Shown piece by piece: positions 39,839 through 47,528 of a stretch of 64,000 nt of DNA. The notes under the pieces are model-generated. The model saw only the letters and a list, made by a program, of their open reading frames with translations. It was not told where the DNA came from and made no database searches. The stretch comes from Streptomyces nymphaeiformis (GTDB taxonomy: Bacteria; Actinomycetota; Actinomycetes; Streptomycetales; Streptomycetaceae): contig NZ_JACHJY010000011.1 of NCBI RefSeq assembly GCF_014203895.1, positions 124,001-188,000 on the forward strand, given 5' to 3'. The position numbers were made by a program, and so were the translations under genes. How positions within the stretch are numbered: the first letter of the stretch is position 1; each line of letters begins with the position of its first letter.

Positions 39839-41142
39839 TTCGCCCTGATCCATTCCGTGAGCGCAGTACGGTCCAGCTTTCCGATGGCGGTCCGCGGGAA
39901 TTCTGCGAAGATCCTCAACCGTGGTGCGAAACCGGGCGGAACGCTCGCGTACAGCGCGTTCTCCACGGTCTCCCGCGAGGGCGGCCGTCCGGCCACCACC
40001 GCGTAGACGTCCTCGAACTCCGCGTCGCCGGACCGGGGGAGGACCAGGAACTCGACCTCCTCCACGCCCTCCACCCCGCCGACGGCGGTCCGGACCGGGG
40101 AGACGTCCACGAACTTCCCGTTGGCGCGTACGGCTCCGGGCTCGCGCCCGACGAACCACACCTGACCCGAGGCGTCGCGCTCGACGACGTCCCCGGTCCG
40201 CCACAGGGGCGAGTCGCGTACGGGCTCGTGTGCGTAACCCCAGACGGGGGCCGCCGTGCGCACGACCAGCTCGCCGCGGGATCCCGGATCCGGGCCGACG
40301 ATCCCGACGGAGGGGATCGGCTGCCCGAGCCCGCGGGACCCGATGAACATCCCTCCGGTCTCGCTCGACCCGTACCCGCGGGTGATCGGGACTCCGAAGC
40401 GGGCCACGCAGGCGGCGTCCAGCTCGTCCGAGACGGTGCCGGCACCGACGAGGACCGCCCGCGGCCGGGAGTCACCCGTGCGCCGGGTCTTCGTCAGGAG
40501 CCGCAGCAGGGCCGGGGTGATGGCCAGCTTGCCGCTCCCGCCCCCGTCCAGGTCGCGGGCCACGGCCGAGGCCGTCGTGAACGGACGGGCGTCGACCCGG
40601 CACCCGGACAGGAGCGCGGCGAGCGCCACTCCGGAACCGAAGGAGTGCGCCACCGGTACCGGGATCCTCACCGTGTCCTCGGCGCCCAGTCCCATGCCCC
40701 CGCGGTAGCCGACGTGTTCGGCGCGGAGGCTCTCGACACTGCGCCTCGCGAGTCTGGGCTCGCCGGTGGACCCGGACGTCTCGTGCAGCAGACCGAGACC
40801 GGCGGGGACCGGCGGGGCCGCGGTGGCGATCCGTGCCACCGTGATCTCCTCGGCGGACCCGGGAGTGACGGTGAAGGACGCGCCGTGCGCCGTGAACGTC
40901 TCCGGCGCGCGGGGCGTCACCCACGCGGCGGCGCCGGTGCTCCAGCACGCGACCACGGCCGCCAGGAGCGTCTCCGGTGCGAGGCCGGAGAACACGAGCA
41001 GGTCGCCGTCCGTGACACCTGCCTTCCGGTACTGCTCGGCGCACCGCGCGACGCGGCTCGCGGTGGCCTCGGGGAGCGCCTCGCCGATCCGTCCTCCGGA
41101 CGAGAGGACGGCTTCGGCCAGTTCGCGCCGGGCCTCAGACAC
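39835..41142 (-). CDS. Stand-alone adenylation enzyme (ANL superfamily)
   Basis: This 435-residue AMP-forming ligase is shorter than typical adenylation domains (about 500), mainly at the N-terminus. ETSGSTGEPRLARRS near residue 120 is the phosphate-binding loop, YGSSETGGMFIGS is motif A5, WRTGDVVERD is A7 and GKLDRTALTEW near the end holds the catalytic lysine. It should activate a carboxylic acid and pass it to the carrier protein encoded next. The specificity code cannot be assigned by eye; an amino acid or small aryl acid is possible. It overlaps the MFS gene by eight bases. Confidence 0.87.
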   Translation of the reverse strand: MSEARRELAEAVLSSGGRIGEALPEATASRVARCAEQYRKAGVTDGDLLVFSGLAPETLLAAVVACWSTGAAAWVTPRAPETFTAHGASFTVTPGSAEEITVARIATAAPPVPAGLGLLHETSGSTGEPRLARRSVESLRAEHVGYRGGMGLGAEDTVRIPVPVAHSFGSGVALAALLSGCRVDARPFTTASAVARDLDGGGSGKLAITPALLRLLTKTRRTGDSRPRAVLVGAGTVSDELDAACVARFGVPITRGYGSSETGGMFIGSRGLGQPIPSVGIVGPDPGSRGELVVRTAAPVWGYAHEPVRDSPLWRTGDVVERDASGQVWFVGREPGAVRANGKFVDVSPVRTAVGGVEGVEEVEFLVLPRSGDAEFEDVYAVVAGRPPSRETVENALYASVPPGFAPRLRIFAEFPRTAIGKLDRTALTEWIRAK

Positions 41143-42418
41143 CGGAACCGGGGGCCGGCGTCGTGGAACGGATCAGCCGGTCCATCCCGATGATGGGAAG
41201 AGCCGTCAGGAAGGCGCCCACCACACCGATCCACAGGCAGGGCACGACGCCGATGTGCGAGCCGAGCCAGCCGGCGAGGATCGACGCCACGGGCATGCTT
41301 CCCCACACCACGAAGCGGATCGACGCGGTCATCCGGGCCAGCATGTCCTTGGGGCAGACCCGCTGACGCACGCTCACCTGCGCGATGTTGAAGGTCACCG
41401 CACCCCAGGTCATTCCGAACTGGCCGAGGACGAGCAGGGCGACCGGGACCACGGAGGCGGACCCGTCCAGGGATCCGGCCACGGGGAACGCCGCCATGGA
41501 GACGCCCGCGAGGAGGAGGCCGACCGCCATGACCCTGCCCGCCTCGAACCGGGCACGGACCTTCGGGAGGGTGAACGCGGCCAGCAGGCCACCGAGCGTG
41601 CCGACGCCGAGGACGACCCCCATGACCGTGGAGCCGAGGCCCAGCGTCCTCAGGACGAGCAGGGGCGTCAGCGTCATGGCGATGGTGGCGAAGAAGTTCG
41701 ACACCCCCACCGAGACCAGCAGCCGCCGCAGTACCGCGTTGCCCACGACGAACCGGACGCCGGCCAGGATGTCCCGGGTCAGCCGGGACTCCTCTCCCGC
41801 CTTCTCACGGCGGGACGGTTCGGAGTCCTTGACCGTCGCCAGGAGACCGGCGCACACCACGTAGGCCACCGCGTCGACGGCGATCACCACGGGCGCGCTC
41901 ACGGCCTTGAGGAGGAGTCCCGCCGCGGCCGGTCCGCCGGCCGCGGAGATCTGGGCCGACGACTCCAGCCTGGCGTTCGCCCGTTCGATGTCCTTGTCGG
42001 AGACGATGAACGGCACGTACGACTGGTACGCGACGTCGAAGAAGACCGAGGCGACGCCGACGATCACCGCGACCGCGTACAGCCACCCCAGCGAGAGCCG
42101 GTCGAAGGCCCACAGCACGGGGAGGGCGGCCAGCACGACGGCGCGCACCACGGCCGCCCTGATCATGGTGGTCCGCTTCGACCAGCGGTCGACCCACGCA
42201 CCGGCCGGCAGGCCGATCAGCAGGTAGCACACGGTGAGCGCGGCGGTCAGGTATCCGACCTCCTCCGCCCCGGCGTGGAGGGTCTCGATCGCGACCACGG
42301 GCAGGGCCAGCAACCCGAAGCGCTGGCCGACCTGCGACGCGGTCTGCGCGGTCCAGAACCGCAGGAACCGGCCGGTGCTCACGTCCGACACGGCGGCGTC
42401 GGACACGGAGACGCTCAT
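41135..42418 (-). CDS. MFS exporter, DHA3-like
   Basis: This 427-residue protein has about 12 membrane helices. FLRFWTAQTASQVGQRFGLLALP at its start and GLPAGAWVDRWSKR in the first loop resemble macrolide-type exporters (MefA/DHA3). The ATG overlaps the stop of the radical SAM gene upstream (TGATG). Its place inside the coupled operon makes it the likely exporter of the product or self-resistance protein. Confidence 0.88.
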   Translation of the reverse strand: MSVSVSDAAVSDVSTGRFLRFWTAQTASQVGQRFGLLALPVVAIETLHAGAEEVGYLTAALTVCYLLIGLPAGAWVDRWSKRTTMIRAAVVRAVVLAALPVLWAFDRLSLGWLYAVAVIVGVASVFFDVAYQSYVPFIVSDKDIERANARLESSAQISAAGGPAAAGLLLKAVSAPVVIAVDAVAYVVCAGLLATVKDSEPSRREKAGEESRLTRDILAGVRFVVGNAVLRRLLVSVGVSNFFATIAMTLTPLLVLRTLGLGSTVMGVVLGVGTLGGLLAAFTLPKVRARFEAGRVMAVGLLLAGVSMAAFPVAGSLDGSASVVPVALLVLGQFGMTWGAVTFNIAQVSVRQRVCPKDMLARMTASIRFVVWGSMPVASILAGWLGSHIGVVPCLWIGVVGAFLTALPIIGMDRLIRSTTPAPGSGV

Positions 42419-43419
42419 CAGGCCGCCACCCCGCTCGTCAGGGGCTGCTCGATGAACCTCGATCCGCCCAGTTCGAGCCCGGAGGACCGGACGAGCCCCC
42501 GCACGTGATCGAGGGTGACGACGAAGCGGTCCTTCCCGTAGATCAGGTAGCGCTTCTGGTCGGCGGCGCTGGAGAAGTTGACGGTCATCACGTTGGCTCC
42601 GGCGTCCAGGCCGCGGGACTGACCGCCGCTGCCGACCCGCTCCAGCGCGCTGACCGACGGGATCAGCAACTGCGGGTAGCGCAGCCGGAGAAGGGCGATG
42701 ACGTTGAGCGCCAGCTCGTTGTCCCCGATCGGGGCGATGCTCATCGGCGTGTTCGGGGCCGGGATGAAGGGGCTCACGCTGCACATGTCCACACCGAGCT
42801 CACCCGCCAGCTCGATGTCGTCGATGATGCTGTCCAGCGACTGCCCCGGCAGGCTGGAGATCAGCCCCGTGCCGACCTTGAAGCCGACCTCCTGGAGGTC
42901 CCGCATGCACCGCAGGCGCGACTCCAGGGTCTCGTGCCGAAGGCTGAGGTGGAGTGCGGGGTCGCTCGTCTCGTGCTTGAGGATGTAGCTCGTCGCGCCC
43001 GCGGCCTTCAGCCGCTCGTACTGGGCCCGCTTGAGGTTGCCGACGTTCAGCAGGATCTCGACCCGGTCGTCGTACAGCGCCCGGATCCGCGGTATCACCT
43101 CCTCCAGGAGCGGCATCAGCGCCGGCGTCTCGCCGCCCTGGAGCAGGATGACGTCGATCCCGTTGTCCCGGATCAGTCCGGCCAGCTCGACGATCTTGTC
43201 CGCGGCCAGGAAGTAGGTGTCGTTCTCGCGCACGTTGTCACGGCGCATCGGGCAGTAGTCGCAGTTCACCCGGCAGACGTTGGTCAGCTCGATGACACCG
43301 CGCAGCACGACGGCCGCACCGAAGTGCTCGTTCCGTGCCCGCCGGCTCTCCGCGAACAGCTGCTCCTGCTCAGGGCCGCGTGCCAGCAGCAGACGGCGCA
43401 TTTCATCACGGCTCAGCAA
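42418..43419 (-). CDS. Radical SAM enzyme, HydE/BioB/PylB-like
   Basis: This 333-residue protein binds the radical SAM [4Fe-4S] cluster through Cys49, Cys53 and Cys56 (CRVNCDYC). The fold continues with QGGETP, a HETSDPALH stretch and a BATS-like C-terminal region (DAGANVMTVNFS), as in HydE, BioB and the methylornithine synthase PylB. It is therefore unlikely to be a SPASM-type peptide modifier and may rearrange or build a small amino acid, possibly the one loaded on the carrier protein. It overlaps the hydrolase gene by seven bases. Confidence 0.85.
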   Translation of the reverse strand: MLSRDEMRRLLLARGPEQEQLFAESRRARNEHFGAAVVLRGVIELTNVCRVNCDYCPMRRDNVRENDTYFLAADKIVELAGLIRDNGIDVILLQGGETPALMPLLEEVIPRIRALYDDRVEILLNVGNLKRAQYERLKAAGATSYILKHETSDPALHLSLRHETLESRLRCMRDLQEVGFKVGTGLISSLPGQSLDSIIDDIELAGELGVDMCSVSPFIPAPNTPMSIAPIGDNELALNVIALLRLRYPQLLIPSVSALERVGSGGQSRGLDAGANVMTVNFSSAADQKRYLIYGKDRFVVTLDHVRGLVRSSGLELGGSRFIEQPLTSGVAA

Positions 43420-44648
43420 GACGAACCTTCTTCCTCACGAATCTCGGGCACTGTCATGTCGACGACCATCTGCGCCATGCGGCCGGGGTCGGCATCCGCC
43501 TCTCCGTACGTGGAGATCGCATCGACCAGGGACGGACGGAAATCTATTTCTCGGGACCTGTCGTTGACCGTCACCAGCACCCGGCCGTGATCCACCAGCC
43601 GGTCGCTGAGGAGGAGGCGCAGCCGCGAGCAGCCGGACGCGCGGACGACCAGGTGCGTACGGTCCACCGCACGGGCGTCCACGGTCGCCGCGCTCCCCGG
43701 GTGGAGATCGTCCATCTCCACCCAGTGGGCCCGGCCGTGCGCCCTCTCGCGGGCACGGTGCCGGACCCGTCCGGGCCACGGCGTTCTCCTCGCGGCGCCG
43801 AAGCACCGGACGATCTCGTCGAACTGCGGGTTCCCCGGCTCGATCCCCATCGTGCTCAGCTTGTGTTCTCCGTCCGGCACTTCGACGAACGAGATGCCCC
43901 GATGGCCCCGGCCCCGCAGATGCGTCACGGCGTCACGGGCGAGGACGAGGGGGATCTGCTGGTCCCGGACCCCGTGCACCACCGTCAGCGGCACGCCCAG
44001 GACGTTGGGCAGCAGCTCACGCATCGTGTTGTCGGGCCCGAACATCTCCCAGATCGAGGGCGCGCCGTTGACGGACGCGGCCATGGCGAGGCCGTCCCAG
44101 CGGCGTGACGCCATGCCCCAGGTCGCGATGCCCCCCATGGAGGCCCCCACCAGAGCGCAGCGGTTCACGTCCACGGCCAGGCGTTCACGGGCCCAGCGCA
44201 GTGCCCGCACCGGGAAGTCGCCCGGCTCCGTCGTCCACCGGGCCTCCTTGAACCGGCTTCCGAAGATCCCGGCCACGTCGAAGTTGCTGCTCGACCCGAA
44301 CGGTTGAAGCGCGGTCGGGCACAGCAGGACCGCACCGCAGGCGTCGGCGAGCGGCCGGAGGTGGTCCCGGAGCGCCGCCCCGGAACTCCCGACGCCGTGC
44401 AGGCCCACGATCAGGCCCGGGGGGCGCCCGTCCCGACGCGGCGGCACGTACAGCTCGGCCTCGGTCGGCCGCCCCCAGGCGTCCAGCAGCTCCACGGTCT
44501 CCGACCGGGCGGCCTCCCCCGCGTCGGCGGTCGAGAACAGCAGTCGCTCGAGACCCCGCGGGTCGATTCCTTGCCGCCCGAACAGCTCCGCCGCCGCCCC
44601 GGGGCTCTCGTCCAGGCAGGCGCGCCGGGCTTCGTGTGCTCTGATCAC
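43413..44648 (-). CDS. Alpha/beta hydrolase (esterase/peptidase-like)
   Basis: This 411-residue protein has a helical N-terminal part of about 60 residues and a hydrolase core with the oxyanion loop GLHGVGSSG. Ser170 in GASMGG, Asp229 in HGVRDQQIP and His262 in PDGEHKL form the likely catalytic triad. The last 130 residues form a beta-rich domain, perhaps for substrate binding. It resembles PHB-depolymerase or prolyl-oligopeptidase-type esterases. In this cluster it might release the product from the carrier or cut the leader. The GTG overlaps the GNAT stop (GTGA). Confidence 0.82.
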   Translation of the reverse strand: MIRAHEARRACLDESPGAAAELFGRQGIDPRGLERLLFSTADAGEAARSETVELLDAWGRPTEAELYVPPRRDGRPPGLIVGLHGVGSSGAALRDHLRPLADACGAVLLCPTALQPFGSSSNFDVAGIFGSRFKEARWTTEPGDFPVRALRWARERLAVDVNRCALVGASMGGIATWGMASRRWDGLAMAASVNGAPSIWEMFGPDNTMRELLPNVLGVPLTVVHGVRDQQIPLVLARDAVTHLRGRGHRGISFVEVPDGEHKLSTMGIEPGNPQFDEIVRCFGAARRTPWPGRVRHRARERAHGRAHWVEMDDLHPGSAATVDARAVDRTHLVVRASGCSRLRLLLSDRLVDHGRVLVTVNDRSREIDFRPSLVDAISTYGEADADPGRMAQMVVDMTVPEIREEEGSSC

Positions 44649-45538
44649 GGCGTCCTCGGTTCGGTCGCCGCCGGGCGGACCGGCGTGCCCGAGGGTTCCG
44701 CGCCCGCGAAGGACACCAGGCCCAGGGCGACCGGGGAACGGCTCAGCCGCCGCGCCCCCAGGCCGGCCATGGCCAGCGCGGCCGGGATGTCCGCCGCCTC
44801 GACCACCACCTCGGCGGCGGTCGCGCCGACGGACACCGCGGTGTCCTCGACGGCTGCCAGGAACCCGCCCAGGTCGGCCATGGAGCGGCACGGGTTGCCG
44901 CTCAGGACGAGTCGTGAGCGGTCGAGGACCCAGGCGAGCCGGGTGCCGGCCGAGGGCCCCTGCGGGACACCGAGCAGTTCCCGGACCATGGGAGCCGCTT
45001 CGTCCCCGCCCGGAACGAAGCCCGGAACGACGAGCGTGCCGGACGTGCGCGGGGGCGTCCCGGTGGGGCGCTCCGCGTCGGAGGCGTGCGGCAGCCGGAC
45101 GAGGTAGCGGTGCAGGAGCGGGCCGACGGGACGCAGCCGCAGCCTGCCGGCCAGACGCGCCTCGGGCTTGTTCGGCTCCACCCAGGCGGCGACACCCTCG
45201 TATCCGGCTTCCCGGGCCCAGTCCCGGATGGCGAACGCCGCACCGAGCGCGGCCCCCGACCCCCGGAACCCGTCGTCGACGAAGACGCCCTTCAGCAGCA
45301 GGTGCCGGTGCCAGCGCATGGCCCGGTGCACCGCCGCCAGGGTTCCGTCCGGGGTGAACAGGCCCATCCAGCAGTGGTCCGCCCCGGCCGCCAGCTCCCG
45401 GCGGATGACGCCGGCGTCGACGTCGTCGAACGGGCAGAGCCGCAGAGCCGCGTCGACCTCTGCGTCGTGCAGGCGGCGGGCCGTCAGTCCTCCGGTACGC
45501 GGGATCGGGAGGGGCGCGACATCAGTCTCCGCAGCCAC
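44645..45538 (-). CDS. GNAT-family acyltransferase of the cluster
   Basis: This protein has about 297 residues. The first 150 carry a recognisable GNAT domain with LLKGVFVDDGFRGSGAALGAAFAIRDWA as the acyl-CoA binding region and GVAAWVEPNKPEA after it. The second half is a distinct alpha/beta region that may be a degenerate second GNAT domain. I chose the GTG at 45538 because GGAGGAG is nine bases upstream; it overlaps the radical SAM gene by 17 bases. It could acylate the peptide or transfer a group from the carrier protein. Confidence 0.72.
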   Translation of the reverse strand: MAAETDVAPLPIPRTGGLTARRLHDAEVDAALRLCPFDDVDAGVIRRELAAGADHCWMGLFTPDGTLAAVHRAMRWHRHLLLKGVFVDDGFRGSGAALGAAFAIRDWAREAGYEGVAAWVEPNKPEARLAGRLRLRPVGPLLHRYLVRLPHASDAERPTGTPPRTSGTLVVPGFVPGGDEAAPMVRELLGVPQGPSAGTRLAWVLDRSRLVLSGNPCRSMADLGGFLAAVEDTAVSVGATAAEVVVEAADIPAALAMAGLGARRLSRSPVALGLVSFAGAEPSGTPVRPAATEPRTP

Positions 45539-46907
45539 TGCCACCGCCTCCTCCCACCGAGGCCAGGGCGAGGTAGGTCCTTCCCGGGGGCGCGACCGCG
45601 GGCATCGCCTCTGTTCTCGCCATCTTGCGCGCGGCCGCACGGCCGGCCATCAGGTTCATCATGAGTTGGGGGGTGATGAATCGGGAGTCCAGGTCCTGGA
45701 TGATCCAGTTGAACACGTCGAGATCGAAGGGATAGAAGACGGGGTAGAGCAATTGGTCGTCGTCCGCGCCGAGTTGCTTCGCGAGGTTGGTCTCGGGCAG
45801 GACCCGATAGCCGACGTGCATCACGAGTTCGTCGTCGCGGAGGTTCTCGTTGATGAATCGGGCGCTGTTCCGGACCGACTCCCTGTCCTCGCCCGGGCCG
45901 CCGAACACGACGTTCACCTTCACCGGAAGGTCGTTCTTTCGGCTGCGCTCCAGGAATCGGGAGACGTGCCGGGTCGAGAAGGACTTGCCCAGGTTCCGCA
46001 TCATGGTGTCGTCGAGGCTGTCGGGTGACACCACGACGGCTTCCACTCCGCTGTCCTGGAGCATTTCGCCGAATTCGTCGTCGAAGGGCTTCGGCGTGAA
46101 GTACGCCGACCAGGTCAGGCCGTCCAGGGCGAGGTCCTTGACGAGCTGGACGACTTCCTTCGCGAACCGCAGTTCGCTGTTGAAGATGCCGTCCGTGAAG
46201 AAGATGCGCCGGAATCCCGCACGGTGGATTCCGCGGATCTCGTCCGCCAGGACGTCCAGCGGCTTGAGGTCTCCGGCGTTGTCTCCCTCGATGTACGCGT
46301 ACGGGCAGTACCCGCAGGTCTGGTAGCAGGTCTTCCGGCGGGTCTCCACGCCGATCATCGCCTGGTGCGCGTTCGTGTACGCCGCCATGAGCGAGGCCGG
46401 GTGGCTCAGGGTGTCGGTGAGGAATCCGCAGTGCCGCCGTCCCTGGAGGACGCCGCCCCTTCCCTTGAAGGACCGCGGGTCCGTCGCGATGTCGAGCATG
46501 ACCTGCTCGCCCGGGCCGATGACGCCCACGTCGAGCCCGAGCCTGTCGACGAGCGTGTCGCCGAACAGGCTGAAGCCCGGCCCGCCCCCGACCAGCACCG
46601 GGTCGAGCCCCCGCCGGTCGAGCTCGGCCCGCACGCGCTTCGCGAAGGAGACGTACTCGTCGACATGGGTGCTACAGGTGATGTCGATGGGGTCGATGTT
46701 CCGGATGGTGAACCCGATGACGTCCCATGCGTCACCGAGCCACTCGAGGTCGGTCAGACCGGCCGGCTCGGCGACGAAGTCCATGAGTCGCGTCACGTGG
46801 CCCGCGCGGTCCAGGGCGTCCTGGACGCACCGGACACCGATGGGGAATATGGGCTGATTCCCGTCCATGGGAAGACTGGCCAGGTTGACCAGCAGCACGC
46901 GTGACAT
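45522..46907 (-). CDS. B12-binding-type radical SAM enzyme
   Basis: This 461-residue protein has an N-terminal Rossmann-like B12-binding region (VLLVNLASLPMDGNQPIFPIG to about residue 140, with GGGPGFSLFG). A radical SAM barrel follows, with cluster ligands Cys194, Cys198 and Cys201 (CYQTCGYC), then a C-terminal domain with FGGPGEDRESV. The family includes C-methyltransferases that act on unactivated carbons of peptides and antibiotics. The chain ends in an odd tail, SVGGGGGSGCGD. The ATG at 46907 follows GAAGAGG. It is the first enzyme gene after the candidate precursor peptide. Confidence 0.88.
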   Translation of the reverse strand: MSRVLLVNLASLPMDGNQPIFPIGVRCVQDALDRAGHVTRLMDFVAEPAGLTDLEWLGDAWDVIGFTIRNIDPIDITCSTHVDEYVSFAKRVRAELDRRGLDPVLVGGGPGFSLFGDTLVDRLGLDVGVIGPGEQVMLDIATDPRSFKGRGGVLQGRRHCGFLTDTLSHPASLMAAYTNAHQAMIGVETRRKTCYQTCGYCPYAYIEGDNAGDLKPLDVLADEIRGIHRAGFRRIFFTDGIFNSELRFAKEVVQLVKDLALDGLTWSAYFTPKPFDDEFGEMLQDSGVEAVVVSPDSLDDTMMRNLGKSFSTRHVSRFLERSRKNDLPVKVNVVFGGPGEDRESVRNSARFINENLRDDELVMHVGYRVLPETNLAKQLGADDDQLLYPVFYPFDLDVFNWIIQDLDSRFITPQLMMNLMAGRAAARKMARTEAMPAVAPPGRTYLALASVGGGGGSGCGD

Positions 46908-46936
46908 ACAAAACCTCTTCACCCAGAGAGAAGACC

Positions 46937-46976
46937 GGGGGCGCAAGGACGGCGGAGAATTCGCCTCTTGCGCCCC
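46937..46976 (-). terminator. Hairpin between precursor and enzyme genes
   Basis: GGGGCGCAAG (46938-46947) pairs with CTTGCGCCCC (46967-46976), with a further short stem inside. It stands between the peptide gene and the B12 enzyme gene of the same operon, where a partial terminator would give more peptide than enzyme mRNA, as in many RiPP operons. Confidence 0.7.
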
Positions 46977-47047
46977 GGCCGAGGGGGCGAGTAGCGGCTC
47001 GGTTCCTATGGAGAATCACGGAGCCGCAGCGCGCCGGGATTTCTTAT

Positions 47048-47341
47048 TCAGCCGCAGGACGGCGTGGACATCGTGATGAGGAAGTCCGAGTCGACCAGGT
47101 CGAAGAGAAGCTCGCACGCGCGGTCGAAGCGCTCGGCGTCGACGAGCATGAGCGACTCCATGGACTCCTTCTCGATGACGATGCCGGCGTCGGCGAGCGT
47201 CTTGCGGGGCTTGTCCTTCAGGGCCGCGGCGAACGACTCGTCGGAACCGAGGCGCGCCACGAGGGCCTCCAGGGTCTGCGCGGCCTTCTCGGCCTCGGCG
47301 ACCTGCTGGGCGGTGAACGAGGAAACGGCGGTCTGCGTCAT
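47048..47341 (-). CDS. Candidate RiPP precursor with NHLP-like leader
   Basis: This 97-residue acidic peptide starts at ATG 47341, seven bases after AAGGAG. Residues about 28-56 (ARLGSDESFAAALKDKPRKT and then LADAGIVI) resemble the nitrile-hydratase-like leader motif used by proteusins and related RiPPs. After EKESME comes a segment with Asp-rich hydrophobic character and a C-terminal MSTPSCG. The only cysteines are Cys76 and the penultimate Cys96. There is no double-Gly site. It is followed by a hairpin and the B12 radical SAM gene. It may instead be a small protein that binds the enzymes; I rate precursor as most likely. Confidence 0.68.
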   Translation of the reverse strand: MTQTAVSSFTAQQVAEAEKAAQTLEALVARLGSDESFAAALKDKPRKTLADAGIVIEKESMESLMLVDAERFDRACELLFDLVDSDFLITMSTPSCG

Positions 47342-47411
47342 TCCATTGCTCCTTATCGAGGTTTTCTTTCGACGCATCGATCCTTGCCGATGGAGAAGAG
47401 CCGGACCAGAA

Positions 47412-47439
47412 GTCAGGCCTGGCACATTCCGCCCCTGAC
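47412..47439. promoter_or_regulatory. Inverted repeat upstream of the precursor gene
   Basis: GTCAGG (47412-47417) and CCTGAC (47434-47439), 16 bases apart, lie about 70-100 bases upstream of the peptide start, where the cluster promoter should be. No regulator gene is present in the cluster, so control may come from elsewhere. Confidence 0.35.
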
Positions 47440-47465
47440 CGGTTCATGCCTGGGCCACGGAAACG

Positions 47466-47505
47466 GAAATCCCGCCCGATCGGAAGGGAGATCGGGCGGG
47501 ATTTC
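47466..47505. terminator. Perfect hairpin at the right end of the island
   Basis: GAAATCCCGCCCGATC and GATCGGGCGGGATTTC form a perfect 16-bp stem around GGAAGGGA. It separates the core GNAT gene from the accessory cluster on the same strand. It is closely similar to the hairpin behind tRNA-Ala at 36322-36353. Confidence 0.85.
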
Positions 47506-47528
47506 TGCTGGTCGGATCGGCGGGGGCG

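Larger units (their letters stand above)
36374..47341 (-). other. Hybrid RiPP-like biosynthetic gene cluster
   Basis: Twelve minus-strand genes read from 47341 to 36374: candidate precursor peptide, B12 radical SAM enzyme, GNAT, alpha/beta hydrolase, HydE/BioB-like radical SAM enzyme, MFS exporter, adenylation enzyme, acyl carrier protein, Fe/2OG oxygenase, Asp/Asn-hydroxylase-like enzyme, O-methyltransferase and methyltransferase. From the B12 enzyme to the carrier protein all junctions overlap by 1-17 bases, so these form one operon. The mix of a leader-type peptide with an adenylation/carrier pair is not one I can match to a known pathway. Confidence 0.75.

Noticed and set aside
40235..40237. 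TTA (bldA-dependent) codon in the accessory cluster
   Set aside because: This TTA on the coding strand is out of frame (within GGT-TAC); I found no in-frame TTA in the cluster genes by eye.
36309..47528. Prophage or integrative element
   Set aside because: The region next to tRNA-Ala has no integrase, excisionase, replication or transfer gene, and the flanking repeats are terminators and not a copy of the tRNA 3' end.
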